A stretch of DNA of 64,000 nt from Triplophysa rosa (Eukaryota > Chordata > Actinopteri > Cypriniformes > Nemacheilidae). Position numbers and translations under genes: made by a program. The stretch spans positions 9,844,407 through 9,908,406 of the forward strand of contig NC_079893.1 in assembly GCF_024868665.1 (NCBI RefSeq), given 5' to 3'. Below the pieces are notes generated by a model. That model was not told the origin of the DNA. It did not search any database and saw only the letters and a list, made by a program, of their open reading frames with translations. Below are positions 1-10,904 of the stretch, in pieces (the first letter of the stretch is position 1; each line of letters begins with the position of its first letter).

Positions 1-659
1 CTGGATTATATTTGACCTGTGCAAATGTAATTCTGTGCTGTTTTGTGGAATTTAGGTGATTTTCAGCCTGCTTTGTATTGTTACAATGTCGAAATAACAA
101 ACAATATTTACTCTTCATGTTACGTGGACGAAAAAATGCATATTTTCTTAAAAGTACCACAACAAAGCAGGTTGGCAAAGTTACACAGTTTTTTCTTAAA
201 TTGTTGTAAAAATTATGCTCTTTATCTTCGACACGAGCTAATCTGCCCTAACCAAAATGGCTCTTCTTGTGACCTCTGGTATAGTTTAAAGGGGCACAAC
301 CTTTTCGTTCATTGACCCTCAACAGTCAACCCTGTTGTTTAGCTTGATATTGTCGAATGATAATTCGGGCCGAATGTGTGACGAGGGCTTGTAAAGCAGA
401 ATTCTGTTCAGTTCGCACATCCTTTGTTTAAGGCGCATGAGTGGCCATGCAGGGCTGGACCGACAGCCGATGTGTACAGAGCTGAATAACTGGTCGCTGT
501 CCACTTCTGCTGTTTGGACAAACCTTGTTTTGTAGAAGAGGGGTTATAGGTGCTGTCATTAAAAATGGACATGTCATTAAAATATCGTAAGCAAAATACA
601 CTTAAACGAGTTAAAAACACAATGTTTAAACAACTGCATGTGCTCTGAGAGATAAATAG

Positions 660-807
660 TTAAAGGGATGGTTCAGCCAAAAACAAAAATACATACTGGT
701 TTTAAAACGTGCATGAATTTCCTTCCTCATTTTTTCCAAACAATGAAAGTGAATGGTGACTGAGGCACAACATTAGAAAGACTTTTTGGGGTGAACTAGT
801 CCTTTAG
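660..807. mobile_element. short MITE with the same terminal motif
   Basis: TTAAAGGGATGGTTCAGCC at the left and TTTTTGGGGTGAACTAGTCC then TTTAG at the right; about 148 bp, with a diverged centre. Confidence 0.55.
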
Positions 808-1185
808 CAATTATTCATTTTGACCCATTATTGTTCTGCCTATACAGAACATTCAACCAAGAAATATTCCTCAATATACTTTCATTAAAGGCTTCTGTAA
901 CATATTTTATCCATAACTTTTTTATTTTGTGCTAGCGTTCCTGTAGACGTGAAACGGCAGACATTTGTTGAGTGTTTCAGCGGCACATAAACAGATTTTG
1001 TGTTCAGGGACAGAAACATTCACCTACAAAACTCCTGAAATACTGTTCTGTACTTTTTGAGATGTCAGTGTGACCACCAGTAAAACCATGTTTAGTTCTA
1101 ACTTCAGTTCCATTGTTGTATCAGTGATGATGTTTTTTTACTCGCTGTGTTTAAAATCACTGTATTTTAATATTGTTCTAGTGTA

Positions 1186-1358
1186 CAACTGTTGGGTAGT
1201 AGTTTGCTGGGTTGTTTCAACCCAAACTGCTCGGTTGTTTTACACATTACTGGGTCAAATATAAACTGTTTTGGGTTAATTTAACCCTCTGACTGGATTT
1301 GTCTCTTTTTGACCCAACGCTGGGTTGGAAATAACTCTACATTTTTAGATGCCTTGTA
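1186..1358. mobile_element. short palindromic repeat built on TGGGTT/AACCCA
   Basis: AACTGTTGGGTAGTAGTTTG, GGGTTGTTTCAACCCAAAC and GACCCAACGCTGGGTTGG show the repeated inverted words of a common fish MITE. Boundaries are approximate. Confidence 0.5.
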
Positions 1359-1359
1359 T

Positions 1360-4206
1360 TGGCAGGTTTAACTTTTTCGCTCTGTTTTAATGTAATTCTT
1401 TGTATGGGATGTGAAGTGTTTATAAATGTGCCGTGTTGTTGGCACTACACATTAAGCCGTGTGTTAATTAGTGTGTATTCTAGTTACGTAAATAAACTTA
1501 TGGGTAAAAGAAAAGAAAAGCTATTTATAACTTGAATTGACCTTTACTTGAATCGAATGACCTAATGGTTATTCTGTACTTTTTGACCCAAAGTCATTGC
1601 AATACTAGTTCAAATTAGTATGTTTTGCCATGTAACTTTTACAAGAGTAAGCCTGTTTTACCAGCACCTTAGTTGTGTAAGGATTTATCGATTCAAATCA
1701 TTCTTGTTTTAACTGTTTATTGATGAGACATTGTGTGTTACAGCCTCAAAAGACATTGTTCAAATCTTGTTCCTTTGTGATTGAAACAATTACTTTGAAA
1801 TCTCAGTGGACTAAAACATAGGCCTACACATGGTTTAACTGGTATCTTGGCGCATATTAATAATGTCATATTCAGTGCTTGCAAGTGATTTCTCTCTTTA
1901 TATATGCATTATGCAGTAAGCACTTGCATTTCCTTTCAAAGGTAGCCGTTGTTTCCTTGAATGTGCACTAAAGAACATCATCCAACAGGGGGCGACCATA
2001 TCACGATAAACCACCTGAAAAGCTCCTTACACTATGGTCCGGAAGGTGTTTTAAATCTTACCTAAATGTTATTTTTTGCCACACGGCTTGCCTCAGCGAT
2101 TGTAACTTTAATGACTGGCATTCAAGCTAATTGTTGTTATAAGCAATTACAGGAAAACAAACAGTAGTAAAAGTATAATGGCAACATGTCCCTGCTCTCT
2201 TATGTCCAGCCATTCATTTTGCTTAGATCTACTGTAGAGAGAGATTGACCAATATCAGTTATCTGCACAAATCTATACAGATTATAGCTACAGTTGTTGT
2301 TGTTATTGTTATTTATTCATTTGCTTGTTTTGCTGTTTTAATTCTTACAAGTTCAAATAATATATTTGCAATATGAGGTTATTGTGGTCAAACAAATTCA
2401 CGTTAGCAATGTTATTGTGATATAAAAAAATGAATCTATAATTTTGTTTAATAATATTGTGATATCTAATGAAATTCATCTTTAATCTAAATGAAATTTT
2501 GTTTATTTTGTGTTTTCTCCTTTTAAGCAATAAATCACATTAAAAAAAATGTAGCTACAGAAAAGTAGGCAAGTTAATTTGCTTTGATGCAGAACATTTT
2601 CATACACTTTTTTTTCATTATTTTGTTGATTTTATTAACAGTGTTTATTCATATTATTTATTTTCAAAACAATTTGCATACTAGTATTGGCACATTTTCT
2701 ACCTTAACAATTATTTATTCTTCATGCAAACTCTAATGTACATCAACTATTATATTTCTGAAGCTATGCATTATAGAATATCTACTGCAGCTTACAAAAC
2801 GAAGTCACACTAACACACTTTCGTTTCACATTGCCAGTTATGTTATATTCTCCTCACACATGGACCTGCGCTCCATTTCATCCCAGTTTCTCCATATACA
2901 CATCAATGAGATTTTCATATCAAACAAAATCATGCACATGCTGACATTGTGCAGCTGAAAGTACCCACAAGCCTTTGTGTTTGATGATTTCACGAGGCAT
3001 TGTTTGAAGTGCACAGTTTGTACTGTGGTGTGCCGAGCTGCTGTGTCTGTAGGGATGAATGGACTGCTTCATCACCCCTTTGATAGCATTAGCCATTAGC
3101 TCAGCCTTTGATTAGAACAATGACATTAGCCTCCTACATCTACATTGTCACAGATATGAGTGGGTGCGTGCGAGACCTCCAGCACAGGCGCACAGAGGTA
3201 TATGCACGTCTCATGATGCGTTTCGGGGTGCTTATTAATGCATGCGTAAAGGCCAGACATTAAAAGTACAATAATTAAAGCCCACCATCATATCTGTTAA
3301 TAGCACACGAGAACAATGAGAAGTGCATGCGTTAATATACGCCTGTGCCGTTAATTGTGTCTTTGAGACGGGTGACCCCCCCCTTCTGCGGGATGAGGGT
3401 GTGGTGGACATCTAACAGCCTCCGCATCTCAGCGGTGCATGGGAATGAAGGGATCTCACACGTTTTTGATCAATCAGAGTGTGTCTTCAGTCCCTTTTTG
3501 ATATCTCCACCCCTTCCCTCTTTCTCTCCCTATTGATGGATTTGCGGTGTAGTTAAAACACATGCAAATGAGACAGCTGGCATCACACAAACCATGTGAC
3601 CTGTCAAGGTGGGGGTGGGTTCAAAGACAGGCTGCAGCGGGGAACCCTCCTTCAGTAGCTCCTATAGGAATAATCCCACCACCCCCTCTATGCCGCCCTT
3701 TGATTTGATTTTTGGTTTAATTTCTCATTTATCCTTTAGTTTTAACTAAACAAAGCATTAATTGATAACGGATTTAACAAAATCCTCACCTTGAATGAAG
3801 TCGTCTCTGCAACATATGTTTGCATGTATTAAGTTAACCGACACGTGCACTAGAGCAGACGCGTGCATACATACGTGCACATGCACAAACACGTTCCGCT
3901 CTTCTGGCGTGTGCGTATGTAAGAGTTTGACAGGTCCAACAGCAGGTATCCAGCAGTAGGTCTGCTACAGAACGGCTGCCAGCTTACACACGCACACACA
4001 GATACATTCCAGCAGACGGCCGTGGCCTTATGAAGACAACCTTTTGCCAGGGTTCTCTCTCTCTCTGCGGTTCCATATGATGAGTGTTTCTCTAAATCAC
4101 GGCAGCCAACCCGTGTTTACTATATTTATAGTGTGGACGTGTGCATGCTTATGAAGTGGAATAGGTAATGCCCAAGAAGCTCGCTCACATTGAAAATGCA
4201 TAAGGG
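1360..4206. other. intergenic DNA, nothing recognised
   Basis: AT-rich, with no gene or clear repeat. An AATAAA at 1491 is noted, but no upstream transcript could be assigned. The missing last exon of the CRIP-like gene could lie here on the minus strand. Confidence 0.4.
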
Positions 4207-4345
4207 AACATACAGACCTCAGTCACATTATTAGGTACACCATGCTGGATGCCCTTTTGCCTTCAGAACGGCTTAATTTGACAAGGTGCTGGCAACATTC
4301 CTTAAAAAAATGTTGGTCTCTATTGACACAATAGTATCACACGGT
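4207..4345. repeat. high-copy teleost repeat fragment
   Basis: TCACATTATTAGGTACACCA then GCCCTTTTGCCTTCAGAAC and GACACAATAGTATCAC match, as I remember it, the start of a widespread fish transposon. The copy is truncated. Confidence 0.45.
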
Positions 4346-4844
4346 TGCTATCCACAAAGGTGGATATTAGACAAGTTTTCGAATGAAACACTGCAGTGGG
4401 TTATGGAAAAAAATGTGACTTTCAGTTAAAAAGAATTTGTTCAATAAAAAGGACCGTAGTTGTAAAATGCATTTGAATTTTTATAGAGATTTCTTATGGA
4501 TTTGAGGATAAGAGACCTGGTATTATTCTTCTGATTGAATGAGTTGACAATTCATTGGCTGGCAGAGTTCTGAATGAGATGAGTGACACTTTTTATTATA
4601 TAACTAATAAAAAAGATAAAATCTTAAATCAAATACATATTCTTCTTGAACATACAATAATGATAAAGCCAACACTTACGCACCGTTTGGGAGGTTTGGG
4701 ACACGGGCGTCTGCTCCTAATTAAAAAGACACAATACCTAATTATTGTCCTTTTTGCTTTGTAGGTAGATTTGCATCCTTGTGAAAGGGATTCTTTGTTT
4801 TATAGGCCCTGATCTTCAAAATTCAAGTAGAAGAACAAACAATA

Positions 4845-5940
4845 CAGTGCACAAAAATTCATCAATTAATTAATGGTATATAGATTTTTGACTTTTTATT
4901 AATAAAACAAAAACACATTATGACCTAAGAACCACCTGCTTAAAAAAAATGTTTTTTTAATGTTTTAATAATGTTACTTACATTAATAATATTTTCACAT
5001 TTCCATTTTGAAGGACAGAAAAATGGTAAACACTGAAGATGTAACTTTAATTTAAAAATGAATCAACCTAGTAAGTGGCATTACTCTGAACAGCTCATCT
5101 CCCTGAGAGAACGCCAAAGCAAATGGCTGTTGATTTGGTAGAAAGGTTCTGGCATATACAACCAGAAAAGAAAATGAATAAAGAATGGAATTGTGTTTTG
5201 GAGAGGAGGGCATTGGTTACACTATATGTATTTACAGACATGAGGATGGTTATGTTGCTGTTTGTAGATCAAGCTGTGGTGTGGTATTTAAGATGGTCCG
5301 ACTTCTCTTAAGAAGTAGCTGTGTTAAATGTCCGAGGAACAGGCATTCGACTACCTGCACAGAGAAAAATAGCCGTGTTGATATGAAACTTTACATAAAA
5401 CATATCCTTCTTGTTTCAACACTTCACACTTAAAATATAAGTGTGCGGAGCTATTAATTTATTACATTTTATTAAAATATATTTTTTAAATGGATTACTT
5501 GGGCCAAATACTAAATAAAAAGCAGTCCAGCATATAGTTCCAACAGAAAACCGTTGGTCCCCATTCACTTGTATTGGTTTTGTGTCCAACCATACAATCG
5601 AAGTCAATGGAGACCAAGGGTGTTTGGCTACCAACATTCTTCAAAATATCTTCTTTTGTGTTTTGCAGAAGAAAATCAATCACACAGGTTAACAACGACA
5701 AGAGGGTGAGTAAATGATGACAGAATGTTCATTTTGAAGGTGAACTATTCCTTCAATGTATTTTGGATGGTTTTAGTCACACCATAATTCCCACAAGTGG
5801 CATTGTGTTATTTCATGGTTTTCATGACATGAGTCATGAGTTTACTACCATTCTAAAATGTGGAAAAATCTAAATGAACAGTCCAGTGAGTAAGAGTTTT
5901 CAAACTTTTGGCTGGTACTGTATTTATATATGCATGTAAT
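4845..5940. repeat. composite interspersed repeat, interrupted by a MITE
   Basis: The right end CAAACTTTTGGCTGGTACTG and an internal piece CTGAGAGAACGCCAAAGCAA are words of an abundant fish DNA element. The MITE copy at 5486-5756 splits it. The open frames at 5123-5433 are not supported as genes. Confidence 0.4.
5486..5756. mobile_element. palindromic MITE copy, diverged
   Basis: The right arm is well kept (ACCAACATTCTTCAAAATAT, GAGGGTGAGTAAATGATGAC, GGTGAACTATTCCTT). The left arm is diverged. It interrupts another repeat whose parts lie on either side (4845-5485 and 5757-5940). Confidence 0.65.
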
Positions 5941-5967
5941 ATGTTAAATATTGTCATAGGCACTCAC

Positions 5968-6022
5968 CTCTGGGTCCAAAATTTCTCATGTAGCAGTTAG
6001 TGCAGTATGGCTTCTCATCGTG
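5968..6022 (-). CDS. CRIP-like LIM gene exon 3
   Basis: Acceptor CTTTGTGTAG, donor G|GTGAGTG; 55 bp encoding HDEKPYCTNCYMRNFGPR plus one base. It has the last zinc ligands. The good donor shows at least one more exon should follow. Confidence 0.82.
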
Positions 6023-7664
6023 CTACACAAAGTTATAAAAAGCAGTAAGAATCTGAATGTAAGAATCTGAATGAACACTCAATGTATGTTAGGGTTCCAT
6101 ATGTATGACGACATTACCTCTGCATGCTGGCCTGCTGTAAGCTGTCTTTTACACTTGTGACACTTCAAACACAACGGGTGATAATCCCGTCCTAATGACC
6201 TCTTCTTTTCACCTGCATGGATCGAGGGTCAAAGGTTAAGCCATCAACCAAGTGTGTGGACTGAGAATTAAGTTAGTTTAGTAAAGTATGAGACATACGT
6301 TAAGGGACATGTGTAGGCTGGTTAGTGTATGAGTGATTTAAAGGGATACTTCACCCAAAATTTTAATTCTGTCATCATTTTTTCACCTTCGAGTTGTTCC
6401 AAATATGTAAAATGTCTTTGTTCTGATGAACACAGAGAAAGATATTTGGAAAAATGCTTATAGCCAGACAGATTTTGCCCCCAATGACTCCCATAGTTGT
6501 TCTGTTGAACACAAAAGAAGACCTTTTGAAGAATGTAGGTTCTGGGGCACTTTTGACTATCATTTTTTTTCCTACTATGGTAGTCAATTGGGAACAAAAC
6601 CTGTTTGGTTATAAGCATTCTTCCAAATACCTTTCTCTGTGTTCATCAGAACAAAGAAATTTATACAGATTTGGAACAACTCGAAGGTGAGTAAACGATG
6701 ACAGAATTTTCATTTTTGGGTGAAGTATCCCTTTAAAAGTGCTATAGTAAAATTGCATTGAATTGAACATTCCCATTGGCCACCATTCGAGCTTGCCTGT
6801 GGGTTTTGCAAATATTGAACTAATGAAAACTATTTTAAAAAGCGTATACATTTTGATGTTTCTACCCAATATCGACGATATGTAAAAGATGAATCTGAAC
6901 TTTGTTCAGAACTTCCATCTTATCACAAACTCTGGTCTCCATCTTAGATTGGATTCACATTCCCAAGTCATTCATGTCAACCCTCCTACAGAAACCCTGA
7001 CTTTAACATTGGAGACGAAACCACAAGGATCAGAAATCCAACCATCTTGGGTCTGCTTTCCTCTTCCTGGCAGAATGAACACCTGGCCTCTAGTCCAACT
7101 CAATAACCGAGAGAGCTTTTCTCCCCCCGGTGTTCATGCTGAAAGCTGACTGGCAGCTACAGAGCTTTTCTACTAGGGTTTGGCTTCATTAACTGCTCTT
7201 TCTTCAAGTGTCCACAGCTTTTTGCATATGTTCTTTCTCGCTCGCTCCCTCTCTCTCTCTCTCTCTGCCTATTCCACTTCCTGCCACAAGCAGTAACTTC
7301 CTGTGCTCGTGTGACTCATGTTATGAAGCGTTGATGGCGGTTAGCAGTGTACAGACTAAGCAATTTTACACAAGTACGTACAGACATGGAAGTTAAGAAC
7401 AATCAGCTACTACACAAAACAGAACATTTTGTGTAAATATCTCAACACTTAGCTAAAACAGACACTAGCAAGTCAAACAGACAGATTATGATGTGCTACC
7501 AAATACGATGAACACATAACATACAACAGCACACAGGCAGAGCGATTTCAAGCTTCTTAGAGTTGAAGACTCAATAATATCTCATAAAGTTTTGAGGACG
7601 TAACCCTCCAACCCCACTCACCAAAATAAACAGGCTTCCCACATATAGGACAGAAGCTCACCAT
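5968..7664 (-). CDS. CRIP-type single LIM-domain protein (3 exons found, last exon missing)
   Basis: Minus-strand exons 7622-7664, 6118-6212 and 5968-6022, all with GT-AG borders and matching phases (1, 0, 1). Translation starts MVSFCPICGKPVYFGEKK, continues SLGRDYHPLCLKCHKC, then GQHAEHDEKPYCTNCY and ends FGPR. This is a full LIM zinc-binding array: C5, C8, H-x2-C, C-x2-C, then C-x2-C near the end. Length, the Cys pattern and the GHAEH-like and FGP(K/R) motifs match cysteine-rich intestinal proteins (CRIP1/2/3). Unusual points: the last pair is C-x2-C (YCTNC) where CRIP1 has C-x3-C, and a short terminal exon of roughly ten residues, expected below 5960, was not located. The ATG has an ideal GCCATGG context. 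LIM domains bind protein partners, often cytoskeletal; no function beyond that can be read. It could be a two-LIM protein or a decayed copy, but the clean splice sites argue for a live gene. Confidence 0.8.
6118..6212 (-). CDS. CRIP-like LIM gene exon 2
   Basis: Acceptor CATGCAG before 6212, donor GAG|GTAATG after 6118; 95 bp. It completes a Gly codon, then 31 codons including SLGRDYHPLCLKCHKC and LTAGQHAE, which hold the central H-x2-C-x2-C zinc ligands and the domain hinge. Confidence 0.85.
6338..6737. mobile_element. palindromic MITE, full-length copy
   Basis: 400 bp lying in intron 1 of the CRIP-like gene. The outer 21 bp, TTTAAAGGGATACTTCACCC plus A, are repeated perfectly inverted at 6717-6737. 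The two halves also pair further inward (TTCTGTCATC...GATGACAGAA; GAGTTGTTCCAAAT...ATTTGGAACAACTC), so the whole element can fold into one hairpin. It resembles the Angel-type foldback elements of cyprinids; that family name is from memory. Confidence 0.85.
7622..7664 (-). CDS. CRIP-like LIM gene exon 1
   Basis: Starts at ATG (7664 to 7662 on minus) in GCCATGG context and encodes MVSFCPICGKPVYF plus one base. Donor G|GTGAGTGG at 7622/7621. It carries the first LIM cysteine pair. Confidence 0.8.
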
Positions 7665-8058
7665 GGCTAAGATGCGCGAGATGTTTGAGACGAGATGCGA
7701 GATGAGGAAATGTGCAAACACGAATGTGACAGACTGAGAAGAGCAAAGGATGTGGCAAGAGATGCAGGGACAGGAAGTAAGACATGATTTCAAACGTAAA
7801 TACTGACAGCGAGTCACATGAAAGAAAGGAGGAAAACGGCGTAAGCATCGTGATGTGACAAGTACGTCATTGCGGGGTTAGACAGGGTTAGCTGAAGTCA
7901 TTATTGCTTTTTAAGGAGACTTCACACTCCTGCTGTGGTCCGTCGCTGCGGTTAGAAATCAAAGATGATATCGAGGGCCGGGTGAGGTTATGATACTTGT
8001 CTCACTCAGTTAGGAAAGGAAACAGAGTGGGTTGTTGTGTGCCGGTCGTGAGTCAAAG

Positions 8059-8096
<38 letters not shown>

Positions 8097-9660
8097 AGAT
8101 GGACAGAGAAACACAGATGTCAACCTCTCAGGTTTCACGGGGTTGTCATGGTCGCCGCTTCTCAGCCTGTCGATCCCTTTTTCATCCTCGCCAACAGATT
8201 AAAAAGCTCCCGTGTGGGAGTACTGGGAATTTAGGAGAAACTCAAAACTGCTGCCACACACACACACACACACATACGCAGGCAGGGCGATGACATCAAC
8301 GAAAGCCGCTGGATTGGATGAGAGCGAGAAAGAGGATAATAGTGTGTGTTTGTGTGTTGCGATATAAAGGATGAATAGTCGGTTTAGATGTTGTAATTCA
8401 AACCCGCCCTCGAGTTTAATATGATGTTTTCACACACTGTCCTTCCACATTGTGTGTGCTTGAAGGGAAAATGTACTGTATACACCTCATTTGAATACAG
8501 AGGACATTGTTATGATCTGCGTGTCTGAACGGTTCAATATCTGCATGTGAGTTTTTCTATATAAAAATGTTTTAGAACTCCAACATGTTGCATATGGTGT
8601 CATAATAAAAGTCTTTACAGTAACAAATAATATGCTGTAAAAAAACTGTAATATTCTGGCAGCTGGGGCACCGGAATTCTTTTTTAAAATATAATTGACG
8701 TATAATAGAATGTACATGTTTTTCATGTTATTTTACACCCAACATGTAAATTTAAAGTCCATTTTCTGTCAAAGGCTAACAGTTTTACCGCATTTAAAAA
8801 GTATATAATTTAAGGGCATATTTCTGGCAGCTCATACAACTCAAATATGTCACTTGAATAGGAAATTATTTATGTAATTAAAAAAAGGATAAACATTTCT
8901 GGAGAGTTAAAGGTGTAATTTCTCTGCCATTAGCACATTATAAACATTTCACTCCTCACTTCACAAGCTTTCATGAACATCTGACTTAAATTCTATTTAA
9001 TAGTCGCACACTATTTTGGTCTTTGTCAAAACTATAATCTATACATGAATGATACTGTATTGTTATTTCTCAAGTTGGGCAGGTAAGGGTCAGACGTGAC
9101 TCTCTTCTCAGCATTCGGTCCAACTGTTGCTCAACAGTCTTGTGGGTGCCACACCAACTTCATTCACTGGAGTATAAAAAAACATTTCCCATCATCTCTA
9201 ACTGGAACTTCACCAAACAGCGGAGTCAGAGCCCTGTCCACATGAATGCTTGTTCACACAGACCAGACACACATATACACACACACACAGTGTAGTCTAC
9301 TGCCAAACTACACTGAGAGGAGCAAAACAAGGTTAGAGGAAGGGAGGGCATCTCTTTCTGTACTTTTTTCAGACTGGATTGGTTTGGCTCTAAAAGGCTG
9401 GTCTAAATTCTCTTTCTGGTTGTTCAATCTGTTGAGTGGATGTCTGAGCGCAAGAGCTCGAGACGACACAGATTCAGCTTTTGTTGGGTTTTAGGTTTAA
9501 ATACAAATCAGTGCATCACAAACCTTAGCAGTTTGGCTCATGGATAATATTTGGGTGATATAACATGCGTCCAGTAGTTTTTATTGAGAGACAGGTAAGT
9601 GGGCGCTAGCCATTAGACACCGATGCATTTAACCCACAGAGACAAAACTTTCTCAGAAGT
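7665..9660. other. 5' flank of the CRIP-like gene
   Basis: Contains the AG and CA microsatellites and a probable repeat fragment (8630-8830, CTGGCAGCT at both sides). No TATA box at a convincing distance from the ATG at 7664 was identified. Confidence 0.4.
8063..8092. repeat. (AG)n microsatellite
   Basis: 15 AG units about 400 bp upstream of the CRIP-like ATG; a (CA)10 run follows at 8255-8274. Confidence 0.95.
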
Positions 9661-9665
9661 GGGTG

Positions 9666-9945
9666 TTAAAGGGATAGTTCACGCAAAAATGGGAATTCTG
9701 TCATCATTTACTGTCGTTTCAAACCTGTATGACTTTCTATTTTCTGCAGAACACAAAAGATGATGTTTTAAAGAAAGTTGGTAACCAAACGATGGCAGTA
9801 CCCATTGACTTGCATTGGCTTTGTGTCTATACAATACAAGTCGATGGGTACCGGCTGTTCGGTTACCAACATTCTTCAAAATATCCTCTTTCGTGTTCTG
9901 CACAAGACAAGAGGGTGAGTAAATGCGAAGAACATTTTCATGTAT
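9666..9945. mobile_element. palindromic MITE copy, right end lost
   Basis: Begins TTAAAGGGATAGTTCACGC. The arms pair at TTCTGCAGAACACAAAAGA and CCAACATTCTTCAAAATAT; the right arm reaches GAGGGTGAGTAAATG, then decays. Confidence 0.75.
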
Positions 9946-9949
9946 ATAT

Positions 9950-10010
9950 ATTTTACATTACATGCATTTGGTTGGCACTTTTGTTCAAAAAAAGTTACAA
10001 CGCATTCATA
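9950..10010 (-). repeat. decayed SINE tail, minus orientation
   Basis: CATTACATGCATTTGGTTGGC then ACTTTTGTTCAAAAAAAG resembles the reverse complement of the SINE tail. It abuts the MITE ending near 9945. Confidence 0.45.
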
Positions 10011-10904
10011 TACATTTCACAAGTATTTTACAATTCTTATGGACCTTGTAGTCAGCGCTTCCCCATCAATTAATCAATTAAATAGATTTACCATAAAATC
10101 TAAGACAAAACTTGAGGTTACCGCCCAACTGATAAATTGACACTACTGCTCAACACTGATTTTGAGACAGAAACAGGCAATTATGTTATCTTTCTCTCCT
10201 ACTATCATTTGCATATACATCTGTGTAAAACATCCTAAACTGTGTTCTAAATTGATGCTCATGGATTAATAACAGGGTAATGACTGAGGTTTTTTTTGTG
10301 AGAACTAGCAATAGCACTGTAAACAATCACTGATTTCGATTTAAAAACTGACAAAAAAAATGAAGTTGAAATGGTTTAAAATTTTTAAGTCAATTCAATA
10401 TCACTTAAATTCAAGTGACTTGTAATGCCAGTTTGATTTAACGTAACTTATGGCAGCTTTTGAAGCTTTTACGTTTAATTTCTTACAATTAACTGTTAAA
10501 CATTTAAGCAAGATGCTAAATCTGCAGCGTAAGAAAGTAGTTCCACAGTGTTTTACAGGCAGCCACCTAACATATTGTGACGGGTAGAGTAATGATACAG
10601 ACAAAAAAATATGCAAGGCCCCGGAGGGTGATTTATTCACAATAGTTAGTGCACAGTCCAAAAAAAGAGAACAAGGAGAATACATGAGTCTCTAGTGTCG
10701 TGGGACAGTCCAAAAGAGTGCGCCGGGGCGTGCTGGTGATGGAAGACTTTTGGTGAGAGAGCCGATCTTCAGCCGCTAATTCTGTGTAAACCAGAGAAGT
10801 TAGTATGTGGAGAACGAACTCAAAGTTCTTTTCTTCTCTTGTGCTTATAAGAGGTTGGTTTGACTGTGATCAGGTGCTGACGATCAGCCGGCGTTTAGCG
10901 TTGA

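Noticed and set aside
1491..1496. AATAAA as the end of an upstream gene
   Set aside because: No coding sequence or splice structure leads to it within the window; AATAAA is frequent in AT-rich DNA.
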